Shown here piece after piece: positions 29,685 to 38,149 of a stretch of DNA of 64,000 nucleotides. Positions within the stretch are counted from its first letter, which is position 1; every line of letters starts with the position of its first letter. Made by a program: the position numbers and the translations under genes. Under the pieces are notes generated by a model. The model did no database searches and was not told the origin of the DNA. It saw nothing but the letters and a program-made list of their open reading frames with translations. The stretch spans positions 1-64,000 of the forward strand of contig JACPQD010000002.1 of assembly GCA_016190665.1 (NCBI GenBank). Direction: 5' to 3'. The stretch comes from Chloroflexota bacterium. GTDB lineage: Bacteria > Chloroflexota > Dehalococcoidia > JACPQD01.

Positions 29685-32042
29685 CTACTCTTTCCTCACC
29701 CGGTAGATAGTCACGCCTTGATTCTTGAAAGCCACATCCAGCGTCTCCTTGAACCTATCCAGTTCCGTCATGCCGTACTTGGATTTCTCCAGGCTTCCCA
29801 GGTAGATATAGGACACTTTGTATTTCTTCAGTAGGCTGCTCAACTGGTTGGCGTCACCGCTCTGGTAGATGGCATCGATGTCTTCCGCCCTCCCCGCGAA
29901 GGGCTGCGACGAGCCGCGCCACTGTATCTCATGTCCCGCCCAGCCCAAAAGCGTGGGCAGCCCCGTGGAGGTCGACACCCGCCCATACTGGCTGTAGGAT
30001 CCCCCCGTCACCTCCACAATAACCGGGGCGCCGCTGGTGTTGTCCTTCAGCCAATGTATTGCCTCGTATTCCGCCGGGTTGGAGGCCTTGATGTAGGCCA
30101 GCCCATCCAGCGTAGGCTGCCGGGCGAAGGCGCCGGTCTTGGCAAAGACGGCCGCCGCCGGGTAGGCCAGCGACGCCGCCAGCAGCACCACCGCGACAAC
30201 GCCCCACACCGCCAGGGCTGCCTTGCGCCAGGCTGAGATAATATAGTATGCGGCAAAAGCGGAGCCTATGGCAAGTAGCACCCAGGCTTGATAGTAGAAC
30301 TTGAACACCGTGTTCATCCGGTTGTTGAACACGTCTTTGATGTAGAATAGCTCGCAACCCAGGATGAGGGTCAGGCCGAGCAGCAGCAATGTCGTCGCGA
30401 AGACGCCAGCGCCCCATCCGCGCGACTCCTGCCTCTTCAACGCCCGGACGCGGTTGACCGACATAAACAGCACAAGCCCGACAGCCAACGCATAAGGCCA
30501 GACGCTCACGATCTTGCGGGGTATGTCTTGAAGGCTCTTGGGCACCTCGTTGGTGAAGATGCCCACGCCGAGCCTGGCGAGGACCCATAAAGCCAAGGGG
30601 GCCAGGACCAGCAGCGCCGCCAGCGCGTCCCGCCGCTGCCAGTCCCTTCTCTGGACCACCTGCGCCACCTTGGAGACCGCGAAGCAGCCCGTCAGCGCCA
30701 GGAACAGCCCCCAGAATATGAAGAAGTGGACCGGCCTCGTACCCGCGCTCTGGACAGGCAATATCCCGCCCACCTGCGACCTGAAACCGATGTAGAAGGG
30801 CAGGTAGACCAATATCGAGGCGATGCCAAGGGCGGCGCTGAAGCGGAGCCAGTCCCACCAGAAGCGGCGGTTGACCTCTGGCTCCACAAGATATTTGCGC
30901 AGCAAGGCTGCGCCCACGAACAACAGGGCGAAGGTGGGGAAGTCCCAGGTATTGGCCACGGCCAGGCCTCCCAGTGCGATGGCCACGGTCGCGAACTCCA
31001 ATGCGTGCTGTTTCGCCCAGGCGAGGGAGACGCTGGCGGCCGATCGGAAGATGTTCAGGCTGAGGCCGATGGCCATGATGGTGAAGGGCAGGCTCATGAC
31101 GTGGGGATGCATGTCCCCCAGAAGAAAGCTGAAGTAGGGAAACTCGCTTATCGTATAGTCCAGGCTCTTGCCATCGACCACGGTGTCGATGACCCGCGTG
31201 GCCCGCCACCACCACCAGCCATCGGTGGGATACCATTGGGCGCTGTTATACGGCTTCGCCAGGTCCTTGATGCTGATCCACTTCCAGAATTCCGGCGCAG
31301 CGAACCCATGGGCGTGCAGCAACTCCAGCGCGCCTTCCAGGTTGCCCACTCCCACCAGCAGCAGGGCCGCCAGAACTCCGAAGGCGACGGGCATCCCCAT
31401 CCGGCGTCCGGGGGCATCGCTGCGCCGCCAGGCCACCAGGTTGAAGACGATGCTGAAAGCGCCCGCCGCCGCCAGCGCGAAAAGAAGGGCCAGGGCCAGG
31501 TTGTAGCCCACGCTGGAAGCCACGCCTGACAGACTGACCAACTGCGCCATCATCAGGTAGCCGAAGTAATAGTAGCTGATGGAGAAGCCGCTGAGCCAGG
31601 GGTCGTTGGGAGGGAAATACTCACTGCGCAGGACGCCGTTGAGGAAGGCGAAGTCCATGGGCTGCTCAGTGTGCTGGATCTCCGGGTTGTACGCCCGGAC
31701 CACCGCCCAGACGACGAAAGCCCCGGTGAAGAGCGCCTCAGTGGCCACGATCGACACCTGGTTTCTGGAGAAGAAGTCGACCATGGCGCGGCGTTGTCGT
31801 CCGAAGAGGAACAGAGAACCGAGACCCAGCAGGAAAAGGATCAGGATAGATGACCCGCGAGCGTTGGGGAGAAGCCGCAGCATGCCCGCCAGCCAGGCGA
31901 CGTAGCTCAAGAGGAGAAGGGCCAGGGGCTTGCTGAAGGCGTATCCCCTATCGGGAAGGTTTCTGAAGAGGTAGAAAGCGGCGGGCAGGGCTAAGACGCC
32001 CAGCGCCTCGATCCAGAGCCACCAGACAAAGGCGTCAGCCAA
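29685..32042 (-). CDS. YYY membrane protein (DUF2298 / TIGR03662)
   Basis: 785 residues with well over ten transmembrane helices. The triple Tyr that names the family is seen in GFSISYYYFGYLMM at about residue 160, with the preceding EQPMDFAFLNGVLRSEYFPP block; GDMHPHVMSLPF further on is also characteristic. It is known mainly from Chloroflexota and archaea, and a GT-C-like role in cell-surface glycan assembly is suspected but not proven. It heads a minus-strand cluster of four such proteins with gaps of 1 to 85 bases. Confidence 0.88.
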   Translation of the reverse strand: MADAFVWWLWIEALGVLALPAAFYLFRNLPDRGYAFSKPLALLLLSYVAWLAGMLRLLPNARGSSILILFLLGLGSLFLFGRQRRAMVDFFSRNQVSIVATEALFTGAFVVWAVVRAYNPEIQHTEQPMDFAFLNGVLRSEYFPPNDPWLSGFSISYYYFGYLMMAQLVSLSGVASSVGYNLALALLFALAAAGAFSIVFNLVAWRRSDAPGRRMGMPVAFGVLAALLLVGVGNLEGALELLHAHGFAAPEFWKWISIKDLAKPYNSAQWYPTDGWWWWRATRVIDTVVDGKSLDYTISEFPYFSFLLGDMHPHVMSLPFTIMAIGLSLNIFRSAASVSLAWAKQHALEFATVAIALGGLAVANTWDFPTFALLFVGAALLRKYLVEPEVNRRFWWDWLRFSAALGIASILVYLPFYIGFRSQVGGILPVQSAGTRPVHFFIFWGLFLALTGCFAVSKVAQVVQRRDWQRRDALAALLVLAPLALWVLARLGVGIFTNEVPKSLQDIPRKIVSVWPYALAVGLVLFMSVNRVRALKRQESRGWGAGVFATTLLLLGLTLILGCELFYIKDVFNNRMNTVFKFYYQAWVLLAIGSAFAAYYIISAWRKAALAVWGVVAVVLLAASLAYPAAAVFAKTGAFARQPTLDGLAYIKASNPAEYEAIHWLKDNTSGAPVIVEVTGGSYSQYGRVSTSTGLPTLLGWAGHEIQWRGSSQPFAGRAEDIDAIYQSGDANQLSSLLKKYKVSYIYLGSLEKSKYGMTELDRFKETLDVAFKNQGVTIYRVRKE

Positions 32043-32061
32043 AGGCTACCCTCCAAAGGAC

Positions 32062-32133
32062 CTAACCCCCGGCCCCTTCCCTCGTAGGGAAGGGGAGAAG
32101 TCCCTCCCCGTGTCGGGGAGGGATTTAGGGAGA
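32062..32133. repeat. palindromic GGGAGGG/CCCTCCC intergenic repeat, copy 3
   Basis: CCTTCCCTCGTAGGGAAGG and CCCTCCCCGTGTCGGGGAGGG form two adjacent hairpins, flanked by CCTAACCCC and TTAGGGAGAGG. It is a relative of the copies at 1578 and 8220, placed between the ftsY stop and the YYY start. Confidence 0.65.
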
Positions 32134-32142
32134 GGTTGAAGG

Positions 32143-33051
32143 CTACGAAGCGAAGAGCGCCTCTCCAAACTCGGCAGCGTCGAAGGGCGCCAGGTCGTCC
32201 AGCTTCTCGCCCGTGCCGATGAAGACGATGGGTATGTTCAGCTCGTGGCAGATGGCCAGGACGATGCCGCCTTTGGCCGTGCCATCCAGCTTGGCGAGCA
32301 AGATGCCGTCCACGCCCGTCGCCTCGGCGAAATAGCGCGCCTGGCTCAGGCCGTTCTGGCCGGTGACCGCGTCCATCACCAGGAGAACGCCGACCGAGGC
32401 ATCGGCCTCCACGCGGGAGATGACGCGCCGGATCTTCTTCAGTTCCTCCATGAGGTTATGCTTGGTGTGGAGCCTGCCCGCGGTATCCACGATGACCGTG
32501 TCGGCCTGCCGGTTGCGCGCCGCCTGAAGCGCGTCGAAGACCACCGCTCCCGGGTCGGCGCCGGGCTGATGGGCGATGACCTCCGTGCCGGTGCGCTCCC
32601 CCCAGAGCTTGAGCTGGTCGATGGCGGCGGCGCGGAAGGTATCGGCGGCGGCCAGGACCACCTTCTTGCCGCTGGACTGAAGGTGATTTGCCAGCTTGGC
32701 GATGCTGGTGGTCTTGCCCACGCCGTTAGCGCCGACCACCAGAAGGACCGATGCCGCGAGGATGGCATCCCTCCTGCCGTTGATGTCCAGGATGGCCACC
32801 ATCTCCTCTTTGAGCGCGCTGCGTAGCCCGTCGGCTTGATTGATATGCTCCCGCCTGGCGCGCTCCTTGACTCGCTGGATGAGGAGGTCCGTGGTCGGCG
32901 AGCCAACGTCGGCGCAGATGAGCAGCTCCTCCAGCTCCTCCCAGAGGCTCTCATCGACGGTGGTGCGGTTGAAGACGCCAGACACCCGGGAGAACCACGT
33001 TTCCCGGGTGCGCTTAACGGCGTCGTCTGTCTTCTTAAAAAGCCCGAACAA
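32143..33051 (-). CDS. ftsY: signal recognition particle receptor FtsY
   Basis: 302 residues. The SRP GTPase that docks ribosome-nascent chain complexes at the membrane. N helical domain (residues 1-95), then the G domain: GANGVGKTT (G1), [19 protein letters not shown] (G3), [10 protein letters not shown] (G4/closing motif). The acidic A domain of E. coli FtsY is nearly absent, as in many other bacteria. The ATG at 33051 is followed directly by FGLFKK. It has its own promoter at 33081-33110. The large membrane proteins downstream are fitting clients, although the repeat between them suggests separate transcription. Confidence 0.96.
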   Translation of the reverse strand: MFGLFKKTDDAVKRTRETWFSRVSGVFNRTTVDESLWEELEELLICADVGSPTTDLLIQRVKERARREHINQADGLRSALKEEMVAILDINGRRDAILAASVLLVVGANGVGKTTSIAKLANHLQSSGKKVVLAAADTFRAAAIDQLKLWGERTGTEVIAHQPGADPGAVVFDALQAARNRQADTVIVDTAGRLHTKHNLMEELKKIRRVISRVEADASVGVLLVMDAVTGQNGLSQARYFAEATGVDGILLAKLDGTAKGGIVLAICHELNIPIVFIGTGEKLDDLAPFDAAEFGEALFAS

Positions 33052-33080
33052 TGCCTGTCCTATAGCTCAAACTGGGAAAC

Positions 33081-33110
33081 ATGATAGCATGGAGACGAGG
33101 GAGGGGTCAA
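33081..33110 (-). promoter_or_regulatory. promoter of ftsY
   Basis: On the minus strand TTGACC (33105-33110) and TATCAT (33081-33086) are 18 bases apart, about 30 bases before the ftsY start. Confidence 0.6.
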
Positions 33111-33365
33111 GGAAGATGCGGGGGCAAGAAGGCCCTAATCACATCGAGGGTAGGCTTGGCTGCCGCCCGCGGCGGCTGAAGCAGGCAATGCAGGAACAGA
33201 CCTGGTCGGTACAGAGGTGTGCGAGACCATGAACCACAGGGCCCTCTTGGTCGAACCTATTTGCTATGCGGTCGAAATCGCCAGTTAGCTTGGCGTGGTA
33301 TCTTCCGTAAACAGCATTAGCACAGAAATCAGCGTACTGGAGCAAACGAGTGTCTCTCGCAGGGC

Positions 33366-33448
33366 TGAACCGCTGATTGGCGCAGATTCTTGGATTTCAC
33401 TGATTCTGTATCTGCGCCATCTGCGCAATCAGTGTAATCTGCGGTTCA
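33366..33448. repeat. 83-bp palindromic element with 8-bp terminal inverted repeats
   Basis: The ends TGAACCGC (33366-33373) and GCGGTTCA (33441-33448) are exact inverted repeats. The inside alternates GGCGCAGATT, ATCTGCGCCATCTGCGC and TGTAATCTGC words. The rest of the spacer from 33111 to 33565 shows no gene. Confidence 0.65.
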
Positions 33449-33565
33449 GACAGTTACCTGACCTCCAGCAACTCCAGTTCGAAAATGAGCGCGCCACCGC
33501 CTGCACCTTGCCGCCGGGCTCTCTCCGGCCGCTGGATACCCCCGGTCTCATCCTGCGAAGACTTG

Positions 33566-34561
33566 TCAGTAGCCGCCCCCTATCGTTCCTGGCGTCCACG
33601 TCGGAGTCGCGGTACGTGTTGGCGTAGGCGTTGGAGTCCACGTCGCGGCAGGCGTCGGTGTCTGGGTTGGCGTAGAGGTGGGCGCCGGGGTGGGCGTGGG
33701 CGTCGGGTCGAACGCGGTTATCGTTACCGTGCCGCCCTCATTCGAACGCACCCATGCCCCGCGGCCTACCTCGACAATCGCCGAACCCCGATACAGAAAG
33801 AAGCCGCTCGTGGCGGTGTAAGTGTAAATGACGTCGGCCGCGACCAAAGCGCTCTTCGTGCCGCTGGGATTGCCCACCAGTCTCCATTGCCCGGGTCCAA
33901 GGGTCGTGCTGTAGGAGGCGCTGCCTGCCCCGGTCAGGGTCACCATCGTGTCGCTCGGGAAGTTGGCCCAGTAACCCCACCCCTCCGTTACTCCTTGAGT
34001 GTTGGGCGCGAACGTGTACACATCGCCTTGGAAGGTGTAGAGGATCGAACTGGCCTGACTGAAGGTGGTTCCGGCGGGGCCAGCCACGACATTCCAGCCG
34101 GCGGGATAGAACACCTGCACGCCGGCTGGAGCCGGCGTGACAAAGGGCAGTGGGGTTTTCGTGGCCGTCGCCGTCGCTGCTGGCGTCTCCGTCGCTACCG
34201 GGGTCGCCGTAGCCTCGCCCGCCAGGACATTCACGGTACCCACCATCCCGTAGAAAGCCGCGTGGTAGGTACAGCGATAAGGGTAGGAGCCGGGGGCGTT
34301 AAAGGTGTAGGAGAAGGTCTGGCCTGGAGTAGACATAGGCCCGGAGTCCCACACACCGGTGTCACTGGTGGTAGTATGAGGATAAATGCCATTGTTGGTC
34401 CACGTAACGGTGGTACCCACCGTCACGTTCAAAGTCTGGGGCGCGAAAGCGAAATCGGCTATCGATACGCTGGACGTGGCGGCCGAGAGGGTCTGAGGTG
34501 ATGCAACGGCAACGAAGGCCAATATGAAGGTAAGAGTGGCGAGCAGGGAGCTATATCTCAT
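33566..34561 (-). CDS. secreted cupredoxin-domain protein with C-terminal GWN-type domain
   Basis: 331 residues. A signal peptide (about 1-27), then a plastocyanin-like domain whose type 1 copper ligands can be read: His in YPHTTT, then Cys, His and Met in YRCTYHAAFYGM. A Thr/Pro/Ala linker follows, then about 150 residues starting FYPAGWNVVAGP with WGYWANFP, similar in pattern to the tail of the giant protein at 44207-50233. It ends in a TPTPTP tail of low complexity. Probably exported and involved in electron transfer or copper binding outside the cell. The ATG at 34561 precedes a clean signal peptide; the frame extends upstream to 34648 without support. Confidence 0.88.
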   Translation of the reverse strand: MRYSSLLATLTFILAFVAVASPQTLSAATSSVSIADFAFAPQTLNVTVGTTVTWTNNGIYPHTTTSDTGVWDSGPMSTPGQTFSYTFNAPGSYPYRCTYHAAFYGMVGTVNVLAGEATATPVATETPAATATATKTPLPFVTPAPAGVQVFYPAGWNVVAGPAGTTFSQASSILYTFQGDVYTFAPNTQGVTEGWGYWANFPSDTMVTLTGAGSASYSTTLGPGQWRLVGNPSGTKSALVAADVIYTYTATSGFFLYRGSAIVEVGRGAWVRSNEGGTVTITAFDPTPTPTPAPTSTPTQTPTPAATWTPTPTPTRTATPTWTPGTIGGGY

Positions 34562-34739
34562 TCTCTTCCCAACCTCCTTAGGGCTAGTGTGGCGCTTCCC
34601 ATAGAGCCATTGGTCCGCCGGAGGCGGACGGATGAACTCGTACCACACCTCACATCCTACCCACAGGCGATATAAAAGTCGTCAAACAAGCCGCAGAAAA
34701 GTTGATATTTTGTTACATTTTTCGGCAGAGCCAGTCCCC

Positions 34740-34769
34740 TTGACCACCGAACCGGAAAGGGCGTAGAAT
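34740..34769 (+). promoter_or_regulatory. promoter of the MFS gene at 34814
   Basis: TTGACC (34740-34745) and TAGAAT (34764-34769) are separated by 18 bases. The predicted leader is about 38 bases. Confidence 0.6.
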
Positions 34770-34813
34770 GGCTCCTTGACTGCCCACCCTTAATCGTCTG
34801 GAAACGTTGCCGA

Positions 34814-36070
34814 GTGTCTGTAATTAAGGCCATAGGGGGCGGCTACCGGCCAGTCATCCTGGGGATCATCCTGCTCAGTCAGGTCGGGGCGTCAGTCCCC
34901 ACTCAGGCCGTACCGGTCCTGGCCCCTTTCTATCAGGTCGATCTCGCTCTCAACTGGACGCAAGTCGGGCTGGTGGTGTCCGCCATCTCTCTAGGCCAGT
35001 TAGTCACCGCTCTCCTTGGCGGCGTGGCGACCGACTATGTAGGCGTGCGACGGATGTTCCTGGCGGGCCAGGTAGTGGTTGGCAGCTTCATTGTTGTCCT
35101 ATCGACTACCCCCAGCTTCAGTCTGGCGCTCCCTCTCGGCTTCGTGACGGGCATGGGCGTTAGCATGGCCAGCCCCGGGGCTTCCAAAGTGGTGCTGAGT
35201 TGGTTCTCCCAGGGAAGCCGCGCCACCGTCATGGGGATCAAGCAGACCGCCGTACCCATATGCGGCGGCATCGCCGCCTCGGTCCTGCCTCCGTTGGCGC
35301 TGTTATCCGGCTGGCGCTGGGCAATGGTCGCAACCGGTTTGGCCGTCGTTGCCATCGGACTGGTAGTTTACCTGGCCTATCGCGAGCCGGATTCGGCGGA
35401 GCGCATGGCCCCGAACGGCAGTCACGCCAGACCAACGCTTCAGTCGGGACCGAGCCGGGACTTCGGATGGGTGGGCGTGAAAGAGGTAGTCCTCAATCGG
35501 GACCTCTGTTTGACCGGCATCCTGGGGTTAGGGCTGGTCGGTGCTCAGTTCTCGGTGGCGACCTATCTGATTTTCTACTTCAGAGACGTGTTCGTGGTCC
35601 CCGTTGTTGTCGCTGGCGCCTATCTCGCCCTGGCGCAGCTCAGCGGCGTGATCGGTCGAGTGGGCCTGGGGCTTGTCAGCGACCTATTTCTAGGGGGCAG
35701 AAGGAAGCTGGTCCTGGCCACTTGCAGCTTCCTGGGCACAGCCATTCTGGCGGCGCTGTCTCTTGCGGGTCCCCATCTCCCCCAGTTGGCGGTCATTGCA
35801 CTCCTTGCCGCCTTGGGCCTGTGCGTGCTGGGCTTTCACGGAGTCTGGGTGACCCTGCTCTGCGAGCTGGGTGGTGCGGATAGGGCAGCTACAGCGGCCG
35901 GGCTCGGCTCCACCTTCAGCATGACAGGCGGCACTTTCGCACCAACCATCTTCGGCATGATAATGGACGCCACCCAGTCCTATCAGATAGCCTGGGGAGC
36001 CATGTCTGCCCTTGTCGCCGTGACGAGTGTGACCTTTCTGTTCACACGAGAGGAAAGAAGAAGTGGATAG
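34814..36070 (+). CDS. MFS transporter
   Basis: 418 residues and about 12 transmembrane helices. The loop motif DYVGVRR lies between helices 2 and 3. GMGVSMASPGASKVVLSWF and GIKQTAVPICGGIAASVLPP resemble the CynX/NimT or glycerophosphate-type branch of small-molecule importers. The substrate cannot be told. The start is GTG at 34814 with a weak ribosome site. Flanking genes do not suggest an operon; it is convergent with the zinc-ribbon gene at 36106. Confidence 0.83.
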   Translation: MSVIKAIGGGYRPVILGIILLSQVGASVPTQAVPVLAPFYQVDLALNWTQVGLVVSAISLGQLVTALLGGVATDYVGVRRMFLAGQVVVGSFIVVLSTTPSFSLALPLGFVTGMGVSMASPGASKVVLSWFSQGSRATVMGIKQTAVPICGGIAASVLPPLALLSGWRWAMVATGLAVVAIGLVVYLAYREPDSAERMAPNGSHARPTLQSGPSRDFGWVGVKEVVLNRDLCLTGILGLGLVGAQFSVATYLIFYFRDVFVVPVVVAGAYLALAQLSGVIGRVGLGLVSDLFLGGRRKLVLATCSFLGTAILAALSLAGPHLPQLAVIALLAALGLCVLGFHGVWVTLLCELGGADRAATAAGLGSTFSMTGGTFAPTIFGMIMDATQSYQIAWGAMSALVAVTSVTFLFTREERRSG

Positions 36071-36105
36071 GTTGAGATCGAGGGGGCCGAGAGGGCGCCT
36101 TTCGG

Positions 36106-36258
36106 TCAGTAGCCGAAAGGCATCAAGAAGCGGTGCTGGCAGCTCCAGCACCGGTAGGGGCGTCTGCCTGCCAGAGTGAGGATGACTCTCTCGAGAAATC
36201 CTCGTCTCCGGGAGCGATGAACGTTGGACGAGCCGCACCGCGGGCATTTCCTCTCCAC
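36106..36258 (-). CDS. small zinc-ribbon protein
   Basis: 50 residues with CPRCGSSNVHRSRRRG, a short hydrophobic helix (LERVILTLAG), then RPYRCWSCQHRF. The four Cys form a zinc ribbon and the HRSRRRG stretch is basic. Similar tiny proteins with the same HRSRRRG-RPYRC pattern occur widely; the role is unknown. The GTG at 36258 is preferred, having AGGGG 7 bases upstream; the ATG at 36291 lacks a site. Confidence 0.7.
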   Translation of the reverse strand: MERKCPRCGSSNVHRSRRRGFLERVILTLAGRRPYRCWSCQHRFLMPFGY

Positions 36259-36715
36259 CCTAATTCCCCTTTTCAAAGAAGTCTCGGCCATGGGCTCGGC
36301 AAAGCATCATTAGAGGGTTATCTGTCAATCCCCTGCGGTCCTTCAATAGGTGCAAATAGGGTCAGCGGCCTCCTCCTCAATCGTGACATCGTCCCGGTAT
36401 CGGTTGCCTGAACGGACCTTTCTCACCGGCTCCGGGGGCATTCAGCCACCGGGACCTGGTCTCCGAGTTGGCGCAGTCCTTGGTCGGTCCCGGCGTAGCG
36501 GCCCACATCAGAATCGTTGTCTTGCAGGCTCTCACGATACCACATCTGTGGAGTCGCTGCAACCTGTAGCCGTCGCACAGGCGCCACTGCTCGTCTCTTG
36601 GACTGACGTGACGTTTTCTTAATACTTTCCCACCGGATGTTATGACTTCTTTATCAAGGCGTCGATATCATAGTGACGAGAAGGCCGGCCATGGTAAGCC
36701 CGGAAGGAGGGTATG
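36259..36715. other. spacer without recognisable gene
   Basis: Open frames here do not resemble proteins I know and lack ribosome sites. The last 15 bases hold the strong site of the next gene. Confidence 0.5.
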
Positions 36716-37027
36716 ATGGTTCAGACGACTGTGAAAGTCTCGTTCAGCAAGACCAACGTTACCAGGTGCATGTGTCCGCAGTGCCCGGTGCAGGTAAAGA
36801 GCGTATGCGTGAAGGGGAAAGCGAAGTCCCTGAGCGAGTCTTTGAAGAGGGTCCCTCTGCAGCGAGAGGACATACCCGGGATGTACTGTTCCACCGGCAC
36901 AGCCGCTTGCGCCGACATCGACACCAAACAGAACTGCATTTGTCCGGCCTGCTGGGTTTTCAGCAAGTACAATCTGGGCAGCGGACAGCCAGTCGACTAC
37001 TTCTGCTCGAAGGGCGCAGCGCGCTAA
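36716..37027 (+). CDS. DUF2769 family cysteine-rich protein
   Basis: 103 residues with ten Cys: CMCPQCPVQVKSVC near the start, then GMYCSTGTAACADIDTKQNC and ICPACWVFSKYNL, ending YFCSKGAA. The pattern matches DUF2769, found mainly in anaerobes, probably metal-binding (zinc or Fe-S); function unknown. GGAAGGAGGG is followed by two consecutive ATGs at 36713 and 36716; spacing favours the second. An FNR-like reductase follows 134 bases later. Confidence 0.82.
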   Translation: MVQTTVKVSFSKTNVTRCMCPQCPVQVKSVCVKGKAKSLSESLKRVPLQREDIPGMYCSTGTAACADIDTKQNCICPACWVFSKYNLGSGQPVDYFCSKGAAR

Positions 37028-37160
37028 TGTAGGCTGGACAAGACGGTGACGGCGCGAGACCATCAGCAATCAGCCGTCAGCACTTAGTGTCCGTCCGGCT
37101 TCATCCCTGTTCCCAAGAACCGAGCAAGCAAATCTGGGAAGCTAAGGGTTTGCGTGAGCT

Positions 37161-37874
37161 ATGTGGGAATTTGAGACTGAGTTCTCGGAGATAATCCAGC
37201 GTACCCCTAACATAAAGTCCTTTCGGTTCCCGGTGGCCGCCAAAGGGGTGCGCTATCGGGCGGGCCAGTTCTTCTTCCTCACCATCAAGATCAAGGGCGA
37301 GGATGCCCTGCACCACTTCTCCTTCTCGACCTCTCCCACGGAGAAGGGCTACATCGAGTTCACCAAGCGCATCACGCCCAGCGAGTTCTCTCAGGCTCTG
37401 GATGTGGTCAAACCGGGAACATGGGCAAGCTTACGAGGGCCGTTGGGCATTTTCACCTTGCCTCGCACGACACGTAAGCTCGCTTTTCTCAGCGGCGGGA
37501 TCGGCATTACGCCCTTGCGGAGCATGATGCGCTACATTGTCGATAAGGACCTGCCCCTCGATGTAGTCCTGCTCTATGGAAACAACAGCTATGAGGACAT
37601 AGCCTTTCGCGATGAGCTGGAGGATATGGCTGCTTCCCATTCGACCATCCGGGTGGAACACGTGCTCTCCGGCCAGGTTCTGCCGCCGGACTGGAAGGGG
37701 AAGACGGGGTTCATCAATAAGGACCTGGTAGCTGAGCTGGTCCCCGACTTTCGAGAGCGGCTATTTTACACGTCGGGGCCGCCCAAGATGGTTGTGGCCC
37801 TGGAGGAGCAGTTGGCCGCCCTTGGCTTGCCCAGACAACAACTGAAGCGGGATTCCTTCACCGGTTATGACTAA
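37161..37874 (+). CDS. ferredoxin-NADP reductase-like FAD oxidoreductase
   Basis: 237 residues. An FAD-binding barrel (about 1-100) with YRAGQFFFL and HHFSFST, standing where RxYS is usual; the Arg is His. Then an NAD(P) domain with LSGGIGITPLRSMMRY and the C-terminal FYTSGPPKMV. There is no 2Fe-2S domain, so it must pass electrons to a separate carrier. It could reduce a ferredoxin, flavodoxin or the Cys-rich neighbour; this last is only suggested by proximity. Start ATG at 37161; only a weak ribosome site is visible. Confidence 0.85.
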   Translation: MWEFETEFSEIIQRTPNIKSFRFPVAAKGVRYRAGQFFFLTIKIKGEDALHHFSFSTSPTEKGYIEFTKRITPSEFSQALDVVKPGTWASLRGPLGIFTLPRTTRKLAFLSGGIGITPLRSMMRYIVDKDLPLDVVLLYGNNSYEDIAFRDELEDMAASHSTIRVEHVLSGQVLPPDWKGKTGFINKDLVAELVPDFRERLFYTSGPPKMVVALEEQLAALGLPRQQLKRDSFTGYD

Positions 37875-38149
37875 GAACTCAGATACTCGCGCCGCCAACC
37901 GCATGCACGTGTTCCGCGTACTGTACCGCCATTTCCTTCTCAGGTTGTCTTCCTCTCTATCGCGGCAGATGGCTCCATCTTCAAACTCTGTGTCGGTGCT
38001 TCCCACGAGATCCGCTCCGCCCTTGACGCCAGGCAGAGCCATGGTCGCGGGCAAGAGGGAACTCCCGTCCCACCGTTCTTCATTGAGAACTGTCTGAGGG
38101 GACGGGGTGCCTGCCGATTCTCACACTAATTTGACAAGGAGCGTCCCCG
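37875..38149. other. spacer before the UspA-GpgS fusion gene
   Basis: No gene seen. AAGGAG at 38136-38141 is the likely ribosome site for the TTG at 38150. Confidence 0.45.
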
